Origin: Hyphomonadaceae bacterium
GTDB taxonomy: Bacteria; Pseudomonadota; Alphaproteobacteria; Caulobacterales; Aquidulcibacteraceae
Length of the DNA: 64,000 nt
Direction: 5' to 3'
Assembly: GCA_019753175.1 (NCBI GenBank)
Contig: JAIELK010000022.1
Location: 49,574-113,573 of the forward strand
Shown: piece after piece, positions 34,102 to 42,263 of the stretch
How positions within the stretch are numbered: the first letter of the stretch is position 1
Layout of the letters: every line of letters begins with the position of its first letter
Made by a program: the position numbers and the translations under genes
The notes under the pieces: generated by a model
Database searches by the model: none
Seen by the model: only the letters and a program-made list of their open reading frames with translations
What the model was told of the DNA's origin: nothing

Positions 34102-35186
34102 CACTCCGCCGCGACGCGACTTGAGTCGATCTGCGGCGTCAATTCGCCTGTGGCGTAGCGCTTGGCCATCGCCGACATCGGCAGCGGTTTGATGCGCGCG
34201 GCCTGGCCCTCGGCGCCGAACTCGACAAAACGTTGCCGGCAGATCTTGCGCATCGCTTCTTTCGCCGGCTTCAAATAGAAGCGCGGGTCGAACTCTTTCG
34301 GGTGTTCGGCGAAGGCTTTGCGGATCGCGCCGGTCATCGCCATGCGATTGTCGGTGTCAATGTTGATCTTGCGCACGCCGTGTTTGATGCCGCGCTGAAT
34401 TTCTTCGACCGGCACGCCCCAGGTTTGCGGCATCTGCCCGCCATACTTGTTGATGATCTCCTGCAGATCTTCCGGCACTGACGACGAGCCGTGCATCACC
34501 AAGTGGGTGTTCGGCAGGCGGCGGTGAATTTCCTCGATCACGTTCATCGCCAGCACGGCGCCGTCCGGCTTGCGCGAGAACTTGTAGGCGCCGTGGCTGG
34601 TGCCCATGGCGATCGCCAGCGCGTCGACCTGCGTGCGCGCGACGAAGTCGACGGCTTGATCGGGATCGGTGAGCAGCTGCGAATGATCGAGCTTGCCTTC
34701 GGCGCCGTGGCCATCTTCCTTTTCGCCCATGCCGGTCTCGAGCGAACCAAGCACGCCGAGTTCGCCTTCGACCGAAGCGCCGACCCAATGCGCCATATCG
34801 ACCACGCGGCGCGTGACCGCGACATTGTACTCGTAATCCGCCGGCGTCTTGGCGTCGGCCATCAGCGAGCCGTCCATCATCACGCTGGTGAAGCCGAACT
34901 GGATGGCGGTGGCGCACGTAGCTTCGTTGTTGCCGTGATCCTGGTGCATGCAAATCGGGATATGCGGATACATTTCCGCCAGTGCGTCGATCAGGTGCTT
35001 CAGCACGATGTCGTTGGCGTAGGAGCGCGCGCCGCGGCTGGCTTGGATGATCACCGGGGCGTTGACCTCGTCGGCCGCCTCCAGGATCGCGAGCCCCTGT
35101 TCCATGTTGTTGATGTTGAACGCCGGCAGCCCGTAATTGTGCTCAGCGGCGTGATCGAGAAGCTGTCGAAGCGTGATGCGCGCCAT
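34101..35186 (-). CDS. fba: Class II fructose-bisphosphate aldolase, Calvin/CbbA subtype
   Basis: Zinc aldolase interconverting fructose-1,6-bisphosphate with the two triose phosphates. The 361-residue length and tail ([20 protein letters not shown]) fit the longer Calvin-subtype enzyme. Zinc ligands are in [23 protein letters not shown] marks the catalytic acidic stretch, and GTSHGAYKF and [16 protein letters not shown] hold the later His and substrate phosphate residues; [15 protein letters not shown] follows. The ATG is preceded by a leader with a perfect hairpin (35205-35230). It lies with pgk and gap, giving a lower-glycolysis cluster. Confidence 0.95.
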   Translation of the reverse strand: MARITLRQLLDHAAEHNYGLPAFNINNMEQGLAILEAADEVNAPVIIQASRGARSYANDIVLKHLIDALAEMYPHIPICMHQDHGNNEATCATAIQFGFTSVMMDGSLMADAKTPADYEYNVAVTRRVVDMAHWVGASVEGELGVLGSLETGMGEKEDGHGAEGKLDHSQLLTDPDQAVDFVARTQVDALAIAMGTSHGAYKFSRKPDGAVLAMNVIEEIHRRLPNTHLVMHGSSSVPEDLQEIINKYGGQMPQTWGVPVEEIQRGIKHGVRKINIDTDNRMAMTGAIRKAFAEHPKEFDPRFYLKPAKEAMRKICRQRFVEFGAEGQAARIKPLPMSAMAKRYATGELTPQIDSSRVAAE

Positions 35187-35204
35187 GGGTAAAGTCCTGA
35201 GGTC

Positions 35205-35230
35205 TTTGGGTTTGGCTTATTAAACCCAAA
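35205..35230 (-). promoter_or_regulatory. Perfect hairpin in the fba leader
   Basis: On the minus strand TTTGGGTTT and AAACCCAAA form a perfect 9-bp stem with an 8-base loop (AATAAGCC), 18 bases before the fba ATG and about 38 bases after the upstream small ORF. It lacks a U-run, so it could mark an mRNA processing or attenuation site. Confidence 0.4.
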
Positions 35231-35268
35231 CCGCCCCGAGGGGGGAAGGGGTAGCAGGCGCTGGCCGA

Positions 35269-35409
35269 CTATTCAGCCGCGTGGCCCGCGCGTTCTTCTT
35301 GCTCGCGCTCGCGTCGCCAGCGCCGCTCGTCCAGTTCGTGCCGGCCGGCAATCACCAGACCCGCAATGAAAAGCAGGGCAATTGTGATGTAAAACGGGTC
35401 CAGCGACAT
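35269..35409 (-). CDS. Small single-helix membrane protein, 46 residues
   Basis: ATG at 35407-35409, three bases after the stop of the preceding frame (TGAGCATG). One hydrophobic helix, FYITIALLFIAGLVIAG, is followed by a highly charged tail (RHELDERRWRREREQEERA). It is too small to match by eye, but the clean N-terminal helix, charged tail and tight spacing to its neighbour suggest a real member of the pgk-fba unit. The frame is also open upstream into the frameshifted gene, which can make the two look fused into one 122-residue ORF. Confidence 0.5.
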   Translation of the reverse strand: MSLDPFYITIALLFIAGLVIAGRHELDERRWRREREQEERAGHAAE

Positions 35410-35411
35410 GC

Positions 35412-35637
35412 TCAGTCCTCTACCCCTCGCACCGCGTGTAGTGCCGCGATGTGTAACATAAACGCCGTGAGCATGGCCAGCGTCAGGCGAAGCCAGTCGA
35501 GGCCGTAGCCCGGCGCGCCAAAAGAGCGGCTGAACAGCGCCGACAATGAGTATGGCGCCAGACATGCCGTTCACGAGCGCCGCCGTCACTTTGCGTCGTT
35601 CATTGCGTGACGCTTTGCCAACTCGAGGCTTAGCCAT
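35412..35637 (-). pseudogene. Small two-helix membrane protein gene with one-base frameshift
   Basis: Starts ATG inside the last codons of pgk and reads [20 protein letters not shown] then LVNGMSGAILIVGAVQPLF, a basic head plus membrane helix. After that the original frame gives Arg-rich nonsense (WRAGLRPRLASPDAGHAHGV), while the next frame gives a convincing continuation: FGAPGYGLDWLRLTLAMLTA, FMLHIAALHAVRGVED, stop at 35412-35414. The switch point is a run of four A (four T on the coding strand) at 35520-35523; removing one base restores about 74 residues with two helices. This is either a true frameshift or a homopolymer error in the assembly. Confidence 0.6.
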
Positions 35638-36817
35638 GCTTCAGCGCCTCCACGCCAGGCAGCGGCTTTCCTTCCATCCACTCCAAAAAAGCGCCGCCGG
35701 CGGTCGAGACAAAGGTCATGTCGTCGGTGACGCCGGCATGATTGAGGGCGGCGACCGTGTCGCCGCCGCCGGCCACCGCGACGAGCTTGCCCGCTTTCGC
35801 CAGCGCAGCTGCATGCTTGGCGGCGGCGACGGTGGCCTTGTCGAACGGCGGCGCCTCGAACACGCCGAGCGGGCCGTTCCAGATCAACGTCGCGCTGTCG
35901 TTGATCGCAGCGATGAGCCGGCGCAATGTCTCAGGGCCGGCGTCGAGGATTTTGTCTTCGGCGCCGACGGCGTCGAGGCCAACGATGCGGGCCGCGACGC
36001 CCGGCTTTACTTCGGTCGCCACCACAACATCGACCGGCAGCAGCAGCTTGCACTTGCCTTCGGCCGCTTTCATGATCGCGCGCGCCGTGTCAGCCATGTC
36101 TTTCTCGGCCAGCGAGGCGCCGATGTCGTGGCCTTGCGCGAACAAGAAGGTATTCGCCATGCCGCCGCCGATAGCGAGGCGGTCGAGCTTGGCGATCAGG
36201 TTCTGCAACAGGTCGAGTTTGGTGGAGACTTTGGCGCCGCCGACAATACCGAGCACCGGGCGCTTTGGATTGCCGAGTGCGGCGTTGAGCGCATCGAGCT
36301 CACGCTCCATCTGTTTGCCGGCGTACGCGGGCAGCAGGTGTGCGACGCCCTCGGTCGATGCATGCGCGCGGTGCGCGGCCGAGAAGGCGTCGTTGACATA
36401 GAAGGCGCCAAGCGCGGCCATTTGCTTTGCCAGCTCGGCGTCGTTCTTTTCTTCGCCGGCGTGAAAGCGGGTGTTTTCCAACAAAATGACGCCGCCTGCC
36501 GGCAATGCTTGTATTGCGGCGCTGGCTTCATCACCGACGCAATCGCCAGCAAAGCCGACCGGCGCGCCGAGCAGGCGCCCCAGCGGTTCCGCCACGGGCT
36601 TCAACGACATCTCCGGCACGCGCTTGCCTTTGGGGCGATCGAAATGCGCGAGCAGGGCGATCTTGCAATTCTTAGCCTGCAGCGCGTGGATGGTGGGCAG
36701 CGCCGCGCGCAGGCGGGTGTCGTCGCTGACCTTACCATCGGCCATCGGCACGTTGAAGTCGACGCGTACCAGTGCAGTCTTGTTGGACGGCGCGTCCTCA
36801 ATGCGGCGAAAACTCAC
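35630..36817 (-). CDS. pgk: Phosphoglycerate kinase
   Basis: Glycolytic kinase making ATP from 1,3-bisphosphoglycerate, about 395 residues. The start is GTG at 36815-36817, overlapping the upstream stop (GTGA) with GGGAGG before it, although the frame is open further upstream. Signature [20 protein letters not shown] binds the substrate; [31 protein letters not shown] and [15 protein letters not shown] follow; [13 protein letters not shown] and the nucleotide-binding [14 protein letters not shown] close the enzyme. It overlaps the next gene by eight bases and is part of the gap-pgk-fba set. Confidence 0.95.
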   Translation of the reverse strand: MSFRRIEDAPSNKTALVRVDFNVPMADGKVSDDTRLRAALPTIHALQAKNCKIALLAHFDRPKGKRVPEMSLKPVAEPLGRLLGAPVGFAGDCVGDEASAAIQALPAGGVILLENTRFHAGEEKNDAELAKQMAALGAFYVNDAFSAAHRAHASTEGVAHLLPAYAGKQMERELDALNAALGNPKRPVLGIVGGAKVSTKLDLLQNLIAKLDRLAIGGGMANTFLFAQGHDIGASLAEKDMADTARAIMKAAEGKCKLLLPVDVVVATEVKPGVAARIVGLDAVGAEDKILDAGPETLRRLIAAINDSATLIWNGPLGVFEAPPFDKATVAAAKHAAALAKAGKLVAVAGGGDTVAALNHAGVTDDMTFVSTAGGAFLEWMEGKPLPGVEALKHG

Positions 36818-37083
36818 GTGTGGCCTCCCACCATCAATCCAAACCAATAGGCGCCGCCTAGTACGACGGCGAGCATGGCCAGCGCTACGGCTGTATTCGT
36901 CAGCCTTTGCATGGGTTCCATGCGTGCGAGCGCGCCCCAGCGCGTCGCCGCCCAGATGGCGACGGCGAGCGCAAAACCGGCGGCGGCGTAGGAAGCAGGC
37001 ACGCCAGCCAGTCCCGCAATGAGCGCTGCCGCCGCCAGCGCCAGATCGACGCCGGCCGAGCGAATATTGGGACGGCGGGGCAC
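36814..37083 (-). CDS. Small membrane protein with GAYWFG motif, 89 residues
   Basis: GTG start. Three hydrophobic stretches: [32 protein letters not shown] and [20 protein letters not shown]. The last contains [11 protein letters not shown], which closely matches the end of the protein at 37604-37945 (VIVAIAVGAYWLGFEVAG), and both have an Arg-rich loop before it. The two are probably tandem paralogues separated by a DUF1993 gene. It overlaps pgk (GTGA) so it is translated just upstream of it. Function unknown. Confidence 0.62.
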   Translation of the reverse strand: MPRRPNIRSAGVDLALAAAALIAGLAGVPASYAAAGFALAVAIWAATRWGALARMEPMQRLTNTAVALAMLAVVLGGAYWFGLMVGGHT

Positions 37084-37092
37084 AGGACGCCC

Positions 37093-37599
37093 TCAGCTCA
37101 TCAGGAAGTCGCGCTTGCCGAGATCGACGCCGTTGTGACGCATGATCGCGTACGCCATGGTGATGTGGAAATAGAAGTTCGGCAGCGCCCAGGTGACGAG
37201 ATAGTCGAGGCCGTTGAATTTCAGTTCCTGGTTGGGGATCTTGATCGTGATCTCGCGCTTTTCTGAGCCTTGCAGTTGGCTGGGCTCGTAGCTCTCGACG
37301 ATGCGGATGACCTTGGCGATGCGCGCTTGCAGGTCTGAGACCGTCGTGTCGGTGTCGGGGATGACCTCCGGCTGCGCGCCGGCGAGGCGCGCCATCGCGC
37401 CTTTGGCGTGGTCGGTGGCGATTTGAATCTGCCGCGTGAGCGAGAACATGTCCGGCGCGAGCCGGTCGTTCAACAGCACGCTCGGGTCGAAGTTCTTCGC
37501 TTTGGCGTGCGCTTCGGCTTTCGCCAGCATGGCGGAGAGATTCTTCAGCATGCGCGCGAAGGTGGGCGCGCTGAAGGCGTGCATGGAAACTTGGCTCAT
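37093..37599 (-). CDS. DUF1993 family protein
   Basis: About 168 residues. [20 protein letters not shown] opens the protein, followed by helices with [20 protein letters not shown] and [17 protein letters not shown], then beta-like [18 protein letters not shown] and a last helix [20 protein letters not shown]. This order matches DUF1993, a DinB-like four-helix bundle that may bind metal through His residues (HAF, DHA, FHITM, RHNG). The ATG at 37597-37599 has AGGAG before it. It lies between two paralogous membrane protein genes. No experimental role is known to me. Confidence 0.8.
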   Translation of the reverse strand: MSQVSMHAFSAPTFARMLKNLSAMLAKAEAHAKAKNFDPSVLLNDRLAPDMFSLTRQIQIATDHAKGAMARLAGAQPEVIPDTDTTVSDLQARIAKVIRIVESYEPSQLQGSEKREITIKIPNQELKFNGLDYLVTWALPNFYFHITMAYAIMRHNGVDLGKRDFLMS

Positions 37600-37603
37600 G
37601 AGA

Positions 37604-37945
37604 CTAGATCGCTCCTGCAACCTCGAAGCCGAGCCAATAGGCGCCGACCGCGATGGCGACGATGACGGAAAGAGCGATGCCGGTCTGGCTCGCCCATGCC
37701 TTGGCGGGGAGGCGGTTGAGCACCCGGCGGCGGCTGGCGCTCCAATAGGCCAGCATCGCCGCCGCGACTAGCCCGGCGATCCAGGTCGGCGCGTCGTAGA
37801 GGCCGCAGGCAAACATCGCCAGTGCAAAGCCAAGGTCGCCGAACGCGACCATGAGAGTGCGGCGGGCGGCTGCAGAGGACATGGGCGAGCTGAGCGTAGC
37901 GTTCTGGCGCGCACGCGCTCCTGGAAACGCCTGCTGCGTGCTCAT
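37604..37945 (-). CDS. Small membrane protein with GAYWLG motif
   Basis: About 113 residues. The ATG at 37943-37945 overlaps the upstream gene's stop (ATGA). A polar N-terminus of about 30 residues precedes three helices: LMVAFGDLGFALAMFACGLY, IAGLVAAAMLAYWSAS and SQTGIALSVIVAIAVGAYWL. The C-terminal VGAYWLGFEVAG mirrors the end of the 36814-37083 protein, including an Arg-rich loop (SRRRVLNRLPAKAW) before the last helix. Its stop is five bases before the DUF1993 start. Likely a paralogue in the same operon; function unknown. Confidence 0.62.
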   Translation of the reverse strand: MSTQQAFPGARARQNATLSSPMSSAAARRTLMVAFGDLGFALAMFACGLYDAPTWIAGLVAAAMLAYWSASRRRVLNRLPAKAWASQTGIALSVIVAIAVGAYWLGFEVAGAI

Positions 37946-38223
37946 GGGCGGAGATACGCCGCCAATGCGGCGAGCCCGAAGCCGATCCATGGAAAAGCGA
38001 AGCCGGTGAGGGCCGCGTAGGCGAGCGCACGCGGTGTCGCCGCATGCGAGGGCGCGCGTGGGCCGAGGATAAACTCCCAGCCGAGCCAAGCCAGCGCGCC
38101 GGCGATCAGGAAAATGCGCACGCCGACCTCTGTGGCGAGCGTCGTCCACAGCGCGGTGGCGAAGCCGAGCAAGAGGCCAAGCGCCTGGGCTTTTGCAAAG
38201 GGGGTGAAGATTTGGGGCTTCAT
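37942..38223 (-). CDS. Small three-helix membrane protein, about 93 residues
   Basis: ATG at 38221-38223, giving MKPQIFTPFAKAQALGLLLG. Helices: KAQALGLLLGFATALWTTLA, VRIFLIAGALAWLGWEF and YAALTGFAFPWIGFGLAALA. It overlaps the next gene in an ATGA junction, so translation is coupled. The frame is open further upstream, but that part is Arg-rich and lacks a better site. It is the first gene of the small-protein run that precedes pgk. Family not recognised. Confidence 0.6.
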   Translation of the reverse strand: MKPQIFTPFAKAQALGLLLGFATALWTTLATEVGVRIFLIAGALAWLGWEFILGPRAPSHAATPRALAYAALTGFAFPWIGFGLAALAAYLRP

Positions 38224-38293
38224 CGGCGTGCTTCTAGCCGGAACGCGCCCTCGCGCGTGAGTCCGCTTTTCGCCGGAAGCGGACATCGCAGCG

Positions 38294-38725
38294 TCACCAA
38301 TCTTGCAGAAATACCTTCAACCGTTTTTTGATTTCCCAAATAGAGACCGCCCACTGCTCGGCCTGCTCCTCTGAGAATGCGATCTCGAAGTCACCATCCT
38401 CATGTCGCAGTTGCATTTGATGCAGTTCGCTCCCGTCGTCGGGCGTGAAGCTGCCGACGCGTAGGCCTAGGAAACAGCGGCCCAACTCCACCGGGTGAAG
38501 CTGCGGCCATTCATTTCGACGAAGTGGCAGATGTAGAAACCCCAGCAATTCCATCAACGAGAGATAGCCAACGTCGACGCGTTGCGCGCCCCGGACCAAT
38601 CGAGTCTCACAAAGTGGATACTCCCAAGCGACATAATCTGAGCGCTCTTGCTCGTCCTCATCGGACATCTCGACGACGACGTTCGCGGTTTTGTCGACGA
38701 AAGGAAACTCGGCCCGAACTCGCAT
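38294..38725 (-). CDS. Hypothetical cytoplasmic protein, about 143 residues
   Basis: ATG at 38723-38725 with GGAAGGG upstream. Acidic alpha/beta protein: MRVRAEFPFVDKTANVVVEM, then SDEDEQERSDYVAWEYPLCE, a middle rich in Leu (YLSLMELLGFLHLPL) and a C-terminal helix QAEQWAVSIWEIKKRLKVFL. No signal or membrane helix. It looks like an orphan between the small-protein run and a palindromic repeat, and its base use seems less GC-rich than its neighbours, which could mean later acquisition. The shape recalls small immunity-type proteins, but that is only an impression. Confidence 0.6.
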   Translation of the reverse strand: MRVRAEFPFVDKTANVVVEMSDEDEQERSDYVAWEYPLCETRLVRGAQRVDVGYLSLMELLGFLHLPLRRNEWPQLHPVELGRCFLGLRVGSFTPDDGSELHQMQLRHEDGDFEIAFSEEQAEQWAVSIWEIKKRLKVFLQDW

Positions 38726-38808
38726 CGGCAACCCTTCCGAGTTTCTAACTATTCTAAACCACGGCGCGCGGCGAGTCCGTCCGATGTCGCTTCGGGCCAA
38801 AGCCGCCG

Positions 38809-38850
38809 CCCCCTCACCCTAGACCCTCTCCCCCGACGGGGGAGAGGGGA
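38809..38850. repeat. REP-like palindromic repeat copy
   Basis: CCCCTCACCCTAGACCCTCT followed by CCCCCGACGGGGGAGAGGGG: a hairpin with arms CCCTCTCCCCC / GGGGGAGAGGG. It lies between the 38294-38725 gene and the end of gap. Confidence 0.8.
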
Positions 38851-38860
38851 CGCCAGAGCG

Positions 38861-39868
38861 CTAAATCAGCTTCGCCATATGCACCGCCGTATCCGCCATG
38901 CGGTTGGAGAAGCCCCATTCGTTGTCGTACCAGGTGAGGATCGAGCACATATTGCCTTCCATCACTTTGGTCTGATCCATGTGGAAGATCGATGAGCGCG
39001 GATCGTGGTTGAAGTCGGTGGAGACGTTCGGCGCATTGGTGTAGCCGAGCACGCCTTTCAGGGCGCCGTCCGCCCCCGCCTTGATCGCCGCGTTGATTTC
39101 TTTCGCGTCGGTGACGCGCTTGGCGATGAATTTGAAATCCACCACCGACACGTTCGGGGTCGGCACGCGGATGGAAATGCCGTCGAGCTTGCCTTTCAGC
39201 TCCGGGATCACCAGGCCGATCGCCTTCGCCGCGCCCGTTGAAGTGGGGATCATGTTCAGCGCGGCGGCGCGCGCGCGGTACAAATCCTTGTGCAGCTGAT
39301 CGAGGCTCGGCTGATCGTTGGTATAGGAATGGATCGTGGTCATCATGCCATGATCGATGCCGATCGCATCGTGCAACACCTTGACCACCGGCGCGAGGCA
39401 ATTGGTGGTGCACGACGCGTTGGAGATCACAACGTGATCCTTGGTGAGCCCGCCATGGTTCACGCCATACACCACGGTATAGTCTGCGCCGTCCGCCGGC
39501 GCTGACACGATCACGCGCTTGGCGCCGCCCTCGAGGTGCGCGGCGGCTTTGTCGCGGGCGGTGAAGATGCCGGTGCATTCGAGCGCGATGTCGACGCCGA
39601 GCGCTTTGTGAGGAAGCTCGGCCGGGTTCTTGATCGCGGTGGTCTTGATCTTGCCGCGGCCGGCGTCGATCCAGTCCTCGCCGGTCTTCACCTCGCCCGG
39701 AAAGCGGCCGTGGATGGAGTCGAAGCGCAGCAGGTGCGCGTTGGTCTCGACCGGTCCCAGATCGTTGATCGCCACCACCTCGATGTCGGTGCGGCCGGAC
39801 TCGATGATCGCGCGCAGCACGTTGCGGCCGATGCGGCCAAAGCCATTAATGGCGACCTTCACGCTCAT
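38861..39868 (-). CDS. gap: Type I glyceraldehyde-3-phosphate dehydrogenase
   Basis: NAD-dependent glycolytic dehydrogenase, 335 residues. The N-terminal Rossmann motif is VKVAINGFGRIGRNVLRA; the catalytic Cys is in ISNASCTTNCLAPVVK; the phosphate-binding TSTGAAKAIGLVIPELKG and the C-terminal WYDNEWGFSNRM complete the signature. The Asp in VVAINDLGPVETN is the usual NAD-selecting residue. It is upstream of pgk and fba on the same strand, but small membrane protein genes and a repeat separate them, so it may have its own transcript. Confidence 0.96.
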   Translation of the reverse strand: MSVKVAINGFGRIGRNVLRAIIESGRTDIEVVAINDLGPVETNAHLLRFDSIHGRFPGEVKTGEDWIDAGRGKIKTTAIKNPAELPHKALGVDIALECTGIFTARDKAAAHLEGGAKRVIVSAPADGADYTVVYGVNHGGLTKDHVVISNASCTTNCLAPVVKVLHDAIGIDHGMMTTIHSYTNDQPSLDQLHKDLYRARAAALNMIPTSTGAAKAIGLVIPELKGKLDGISIRVPTPNVSVVDFKFIAKRVTDAKEINAAIKAGADGALKGVLGYTNAPNVSTDFNHDPRSSIFHMDQTKVMEGNMCSILTWYDNEWGFSNRMADTAVHMAKLI

Positions 39869-39982
39869 AAGGGAAAACTCCTGGATTTGGCCGTGGACAT
39901 AACGTCGGCGGGGCCGAGCGTCCAGGTTCGGCGGCGGCTTTCACTTTCAACGAATCGGCGCTTGCCGTAACATTCTGTCGCA

Positions 39983-40156
39983 ATGCCGGATCAGGATGAC
40001 CCTCGAACCTCGGTCGATCAGCTGTCTTCCGCTCTGGATGCGGTGGAGGCGGTGCTCGATCGGCTGGATGCCGGCGCCGACCCCGACGCCGTGGCCTTGG
40101 CGCTGAAACAACCCGTCCACGCCCTTGACGCGGCGGCGAAGGAGGCGCTCGGCTGA
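39983..40156 (+). CDS. Small helical protein upstream of zapA, 57 residues
   Basis: ATG at 39983; stop TGA at 40154-40156, two bases before the zapA start. The product is acidic and helical, with heptad-like leucines: VDQLSSALDAVEAVLDRLDA then DPDAVALALKQPVHALDAAA. It resembles the short coiled-coil proteins commonly encoded just before zapA in alphaproteobacteria. A septum-related role is inference from position. Upstream, about 110 bases separate it from the divergent gap gene. Confidence 0.6.
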   Translation: MPDQDDPRTSVDQLSSALDAVEAVLDRLDAGADPDAVALALKQPVHALDAAAKEALG

Positions 40157-40158
40157 CT

Positions 40159-40476
40159 TTGTTTCACGTCACCGTGCTCGGCGAGGACATCGCGCTCAGC
40201 TGCGAGCAGCGCGACGAGCAGCGTATCGCCGATCTTGCCGCCGCGCTCGAACGCCGTATCTCGGTCTATCCTGGCGATGCGCCGAAGACGCAGAGGCTGT
40301 TGCTGACCGCGCTTTGCCTGCTCGACGAAGTGCAGGCGAAGTCAGCGGCCCTCGCCTTGGCCCGCTCGGAGATCGAGCGGCTCACCGATCTGGTGGTCGA
40401 GGCCAAGCTCGAAGCGGAGACGCAAACCGTAAACGAGGATCGCGGCCGCGTCGCTTCGCTGCGCGCAAACGCTTGA
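40159..40476 (+). CDS. zapA: Cell division protein ZapA
   Basis: Cytoplasmic protein that cross-links FtsZ filaments. The N-terminal domain FHVTVLGEDIALSCEQRDEQ then RIADLAAALERRI matches ZapA, followed by a long coiled coil (LALARSEIERLTDLVVEAKL). TTG at 40159 is taken as start, because the conserved strand begins at the next codon; the upstream AAGGAGG lies rather far away (about 13 bases), inside the previous gene. The order zapA - 6S RNA - cyclo-ligase is typical for proteobacteria and supports the call. Confidence 0.87.
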   Translation: MFHVTVLGEDIALSCEQRDEQRIADLAAALERRISVYPGDAPKTQRLLLTALCLLDEVQAKSAALALARSEIERLTDLVVEAKLEAETQTVNEDRGRVASLRANA

Positions 40477-40504
40477 GCGGGGCGGCGGCTGCGCCTAGAT
40501 TCGC

Positions 40505-40675
40505 GCCGGGCGGTTACTGCGGCGTGCGAGAGGCGCTTTCATCCCTGGGACCGTATCATCTCTCTCGGGAGCTGGCTCTGCTCCGGACCGTGGTCTGGAG
40601 CACCTGGCGCCCACCTAGTTGCTCTAGGGTTCGAGAGGATGAGCAATCCTTACGGCGCATGTGGTTCCGCCTACT
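40505..40675 (+). ncRNA. ssrS: 6S RNA (SsrS), candidate
   Basis: About 170 nt between zapA and the 5-formyl-THF cyclo-ligase gene, the standard 6S RNA locus. By hand it folds into one long rod: closing stem GGGCGG (40508) with CCGCCT (40667); GCGTGCG with CGCATGT; then a one-sided open region (about 40529-40549); CCGTA with TACGG; TCATC with GATGA; CTCTCG with CGAGAG; GAGC with GCTC; and an apical hairpin GCTCCGGA / TCTGGAGC. A rod with a large bubble near the middle is what 6S RNA uses to mimic an open promoter and hold RNA polymerase. Ends are approximate. Confidence 0.78.
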
Positions 40676-40756
40676 TCCCCCGGATGCGGGGAAAGCATCC
40701 AGTCGCTTCGCGATCACCTTCCCCGCACGCGGGGGGGCCGTTCCGGCAGCGGCCGC

Positions 40757-41341
40757 ATGAGCCTCGATCCCGCCCTTGAAGCGCTCAAGGCCGATGCACG
40801 CATGACCATGCGCGCGGAGCGGGCCGCGATCGAGGCGCGCGACGCGCCCCTGAAACTGATCGAGCACTTCCCAATCGGACTCGCGCGGCTTTCGCCGGTT
40901 GCCGGCTATTGGCCCGTCGGCGGTGAGATCGATGGCCGGCCTTTGCTGGCGGCGCTGGCGAAAGCGGGCTGCGTCGTGGCGTTGCCGCGCATGGAGACGC
41001 GCGCCGGGCCGGCGCGGTTTCTGATCTGGAGCGCCGCGGACGCGCTGACGGCGGATGCCTTCGGCGTGCCGTCGCCCCCGACGGGCAGCGCAGAGACACG
41101 CCCGGTGCTGGTCCTGACGCCGCTGTTGGCGTTCGATCGCGCCGGTGGACGGCTGGGCCAAGGCGGCGGGCATTACGATCGCATCCTCGCCGAGTATCGC
41201 CGCCAAGGTGCGGTCGCGGTGGGTCTCGCCTATGCGCAACAGGAAATGCGGCACGTGCCGACGGGGCCGTATGACGCGCCGCTGGACTGGGTGATCACGC
41301 CGAACGAGGCGATCCGCTGCGGGCCAGGCGAGGGGTTGTGA
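40757..41341 (+). CDS. fthC: 5-formyltetrahydrofolate cyclo-ligase
   Basis: Returns 5-formyl-THF to the active folate pool as 5,10-methenyl-THF using ATP. About 194 residues. ATG at 40757 begins MSLDPALEALKADARMTMRA; VAGYWPVGGEIDGRPLLAAL, VALPRMETRAGPARFLIW and the signature LLAFDRAGGRLGQGGGHYDR follow, the last being the ATP/folate site. The C-terminus GPYDAPLDWVITPNEAI is also conserved. The frame is open upstream through the 6S RNA 3' side, but those residues are not family-like. Co-transcription with 6S RNA is known in other proteobacteria. Confidence 0.93.
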   Translation: MSLDPALEALKADARMTMRAERAAIEARDAPLKLIEHFPIGLARLSPVAGYWPVGGEIDGRPLLAALAKAGCVVALPRMETRAGPARFLIWSAADALTADAFGVPSPPTGSAETRPVLVLTPLLAFDRAGGRLGQGGGHYDRILAEYRRQGAVAVGLAYAQQEMRHVPTGPYDAPLDWVITPNEAIRCGPGEGL

Positions 41342-41348
41342 GCCTGAT

Positions 41349-42263
41349 TCAGCGTGGCTTTGGCGGATCGCGCCAGGCGCACTCCGGACCTTCCGGGTCG
41401 TAGCGCGTGTCCGGCGCATCCGGCAGCACGCGCTCCACATAGTGTTTGATGCGGCGCGTAATGCTGGTCGCATCGCCGACCGAGTGCTCGGCCGGGATCA
41501 GCGGTCCGAACGTCAGGCGATAAGTCTTGCCCTGCTTGTTCAACAATTCGTGGAACAGGGTGATGTCGCGCAGCTCTTGCGAGAATTGCGAGAAGGTGTG
41601 GAACCAGAAGGCGTAGGGGCCGGCGACGTGGCACGGCAAGATCGGCAACTCATACTTGCGCGCAAGGCTAATGGCGGTGGGCATCCATTCGGGGTCGGTG
41701 AGAACGCCGTCGCGCACGCGCGCCAGTCGTCCTGCCGGAAAGATCATCAGCGGCCGGTTTTCGGAGAACGCTTGCTCCGTCATCTTCAAGGTCACGCGCG
41801 TCCGCTCTCGCGTGCGCTTGGCCAGCACCCACTCCACTGGAATGAGCACGTCGTCGAAGCGCGGGCAGACGCGCTGTGCATCGGAGTTGGCGTAGAACTT
41901 GGCGTCGGGGCGCACCGACTTTAGCGCGTCGTACACGGCGATGCCGTCGGTGATGCCGGTGGGGTGGTTGGCGAGAATAATGCACGCGCCGCTCTTCGGC
42001 AGCCGCTCCAGTCCGACGACGTCGAGTTTCACCGAGAGCAATTGCGAGATGGATTCCAGCGCTTCATGCCCGCGCATCGGCGCGATCATATTCGCCATGC
42101 GCACCGCCTTGTCATAGTTGAGAAGCCAAAACAGCGGCGGGCGCACCAGCGGCCAGAGCGGCCCGCTGGACAATTTTGGCGCCCGCTCTTCGATCAGCTC
42201 GTCGACGATGTGCTTCGCGCGGGCGGTGGCGACGGCTTGGGCGGGTGCGACGGCGTCTGTCAT
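41349..42263 (-). CDS. 1-acyl-glycerol-3-phosphate acyltransferase-like (PlsC domain) protein
   Basis: A 304-residue membrane-associated acyltransferase. The catalytic motif is ANHPTGITD, a His-x5-Asp form seen in the haemolysin/OlsB-like branch of the PlsC family, and the later glycerophosphate motif is LMIFPAGRLARVRDG; YELPILPCHVAGPYAFWF follows. The N-terminus (LVRPPLFWLLNYDKAVRMAN) is a probable membrane-binding helix. It would acylate a lysolipid or an amino-lipid. It is convergent with the cyclo-ligase gene (7 bases) and divergent from zapE, with a small perfect palindrome, AGTCGCT-N4-AGCGACT, at 42266-42283 in the gap. Confidence 0.83.
   Translation of the reverse strand: MTDAVAPAQAVATARAKHIVDELIEERAPKLSSGPLWPLVRPPLFWLLNYDKAVRMANMIAPMRGHEALESISQLLSVKLDVVGLERLPKSGACIILANHPTGITDGIAVYDALKSVRPDAKFYANSDAQRVCPRFDDVLIPVEWVLAKRTRERTRVTLKMTEQAFSENRPLMIFPAGRLARVRDGVLTDPEWMPTAISLARKYELPILPCHVAGPYAFWFHTFSQFSQELRDITLFHELLNKQGKTYRLTFGPLIPAEHSVGDATSITRRIKHYVERVLPDAPDTRYDPEGPECAWRDPPKPR

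Noticed and set aside
34090..34110. TPP riboswitch for thiE
   Set aside because: thiE starts inside the fba stop codon, leaving no leader; no thi-box sequence is seen in the region.
40676..40740. Rho-independent terminator after the 6S RNA
   Set aside because: Two CCCCGC/GCGGGG words can pair, but there is no T-run and the cyclo-ligase gene follows at once, so read-through seems more likely.
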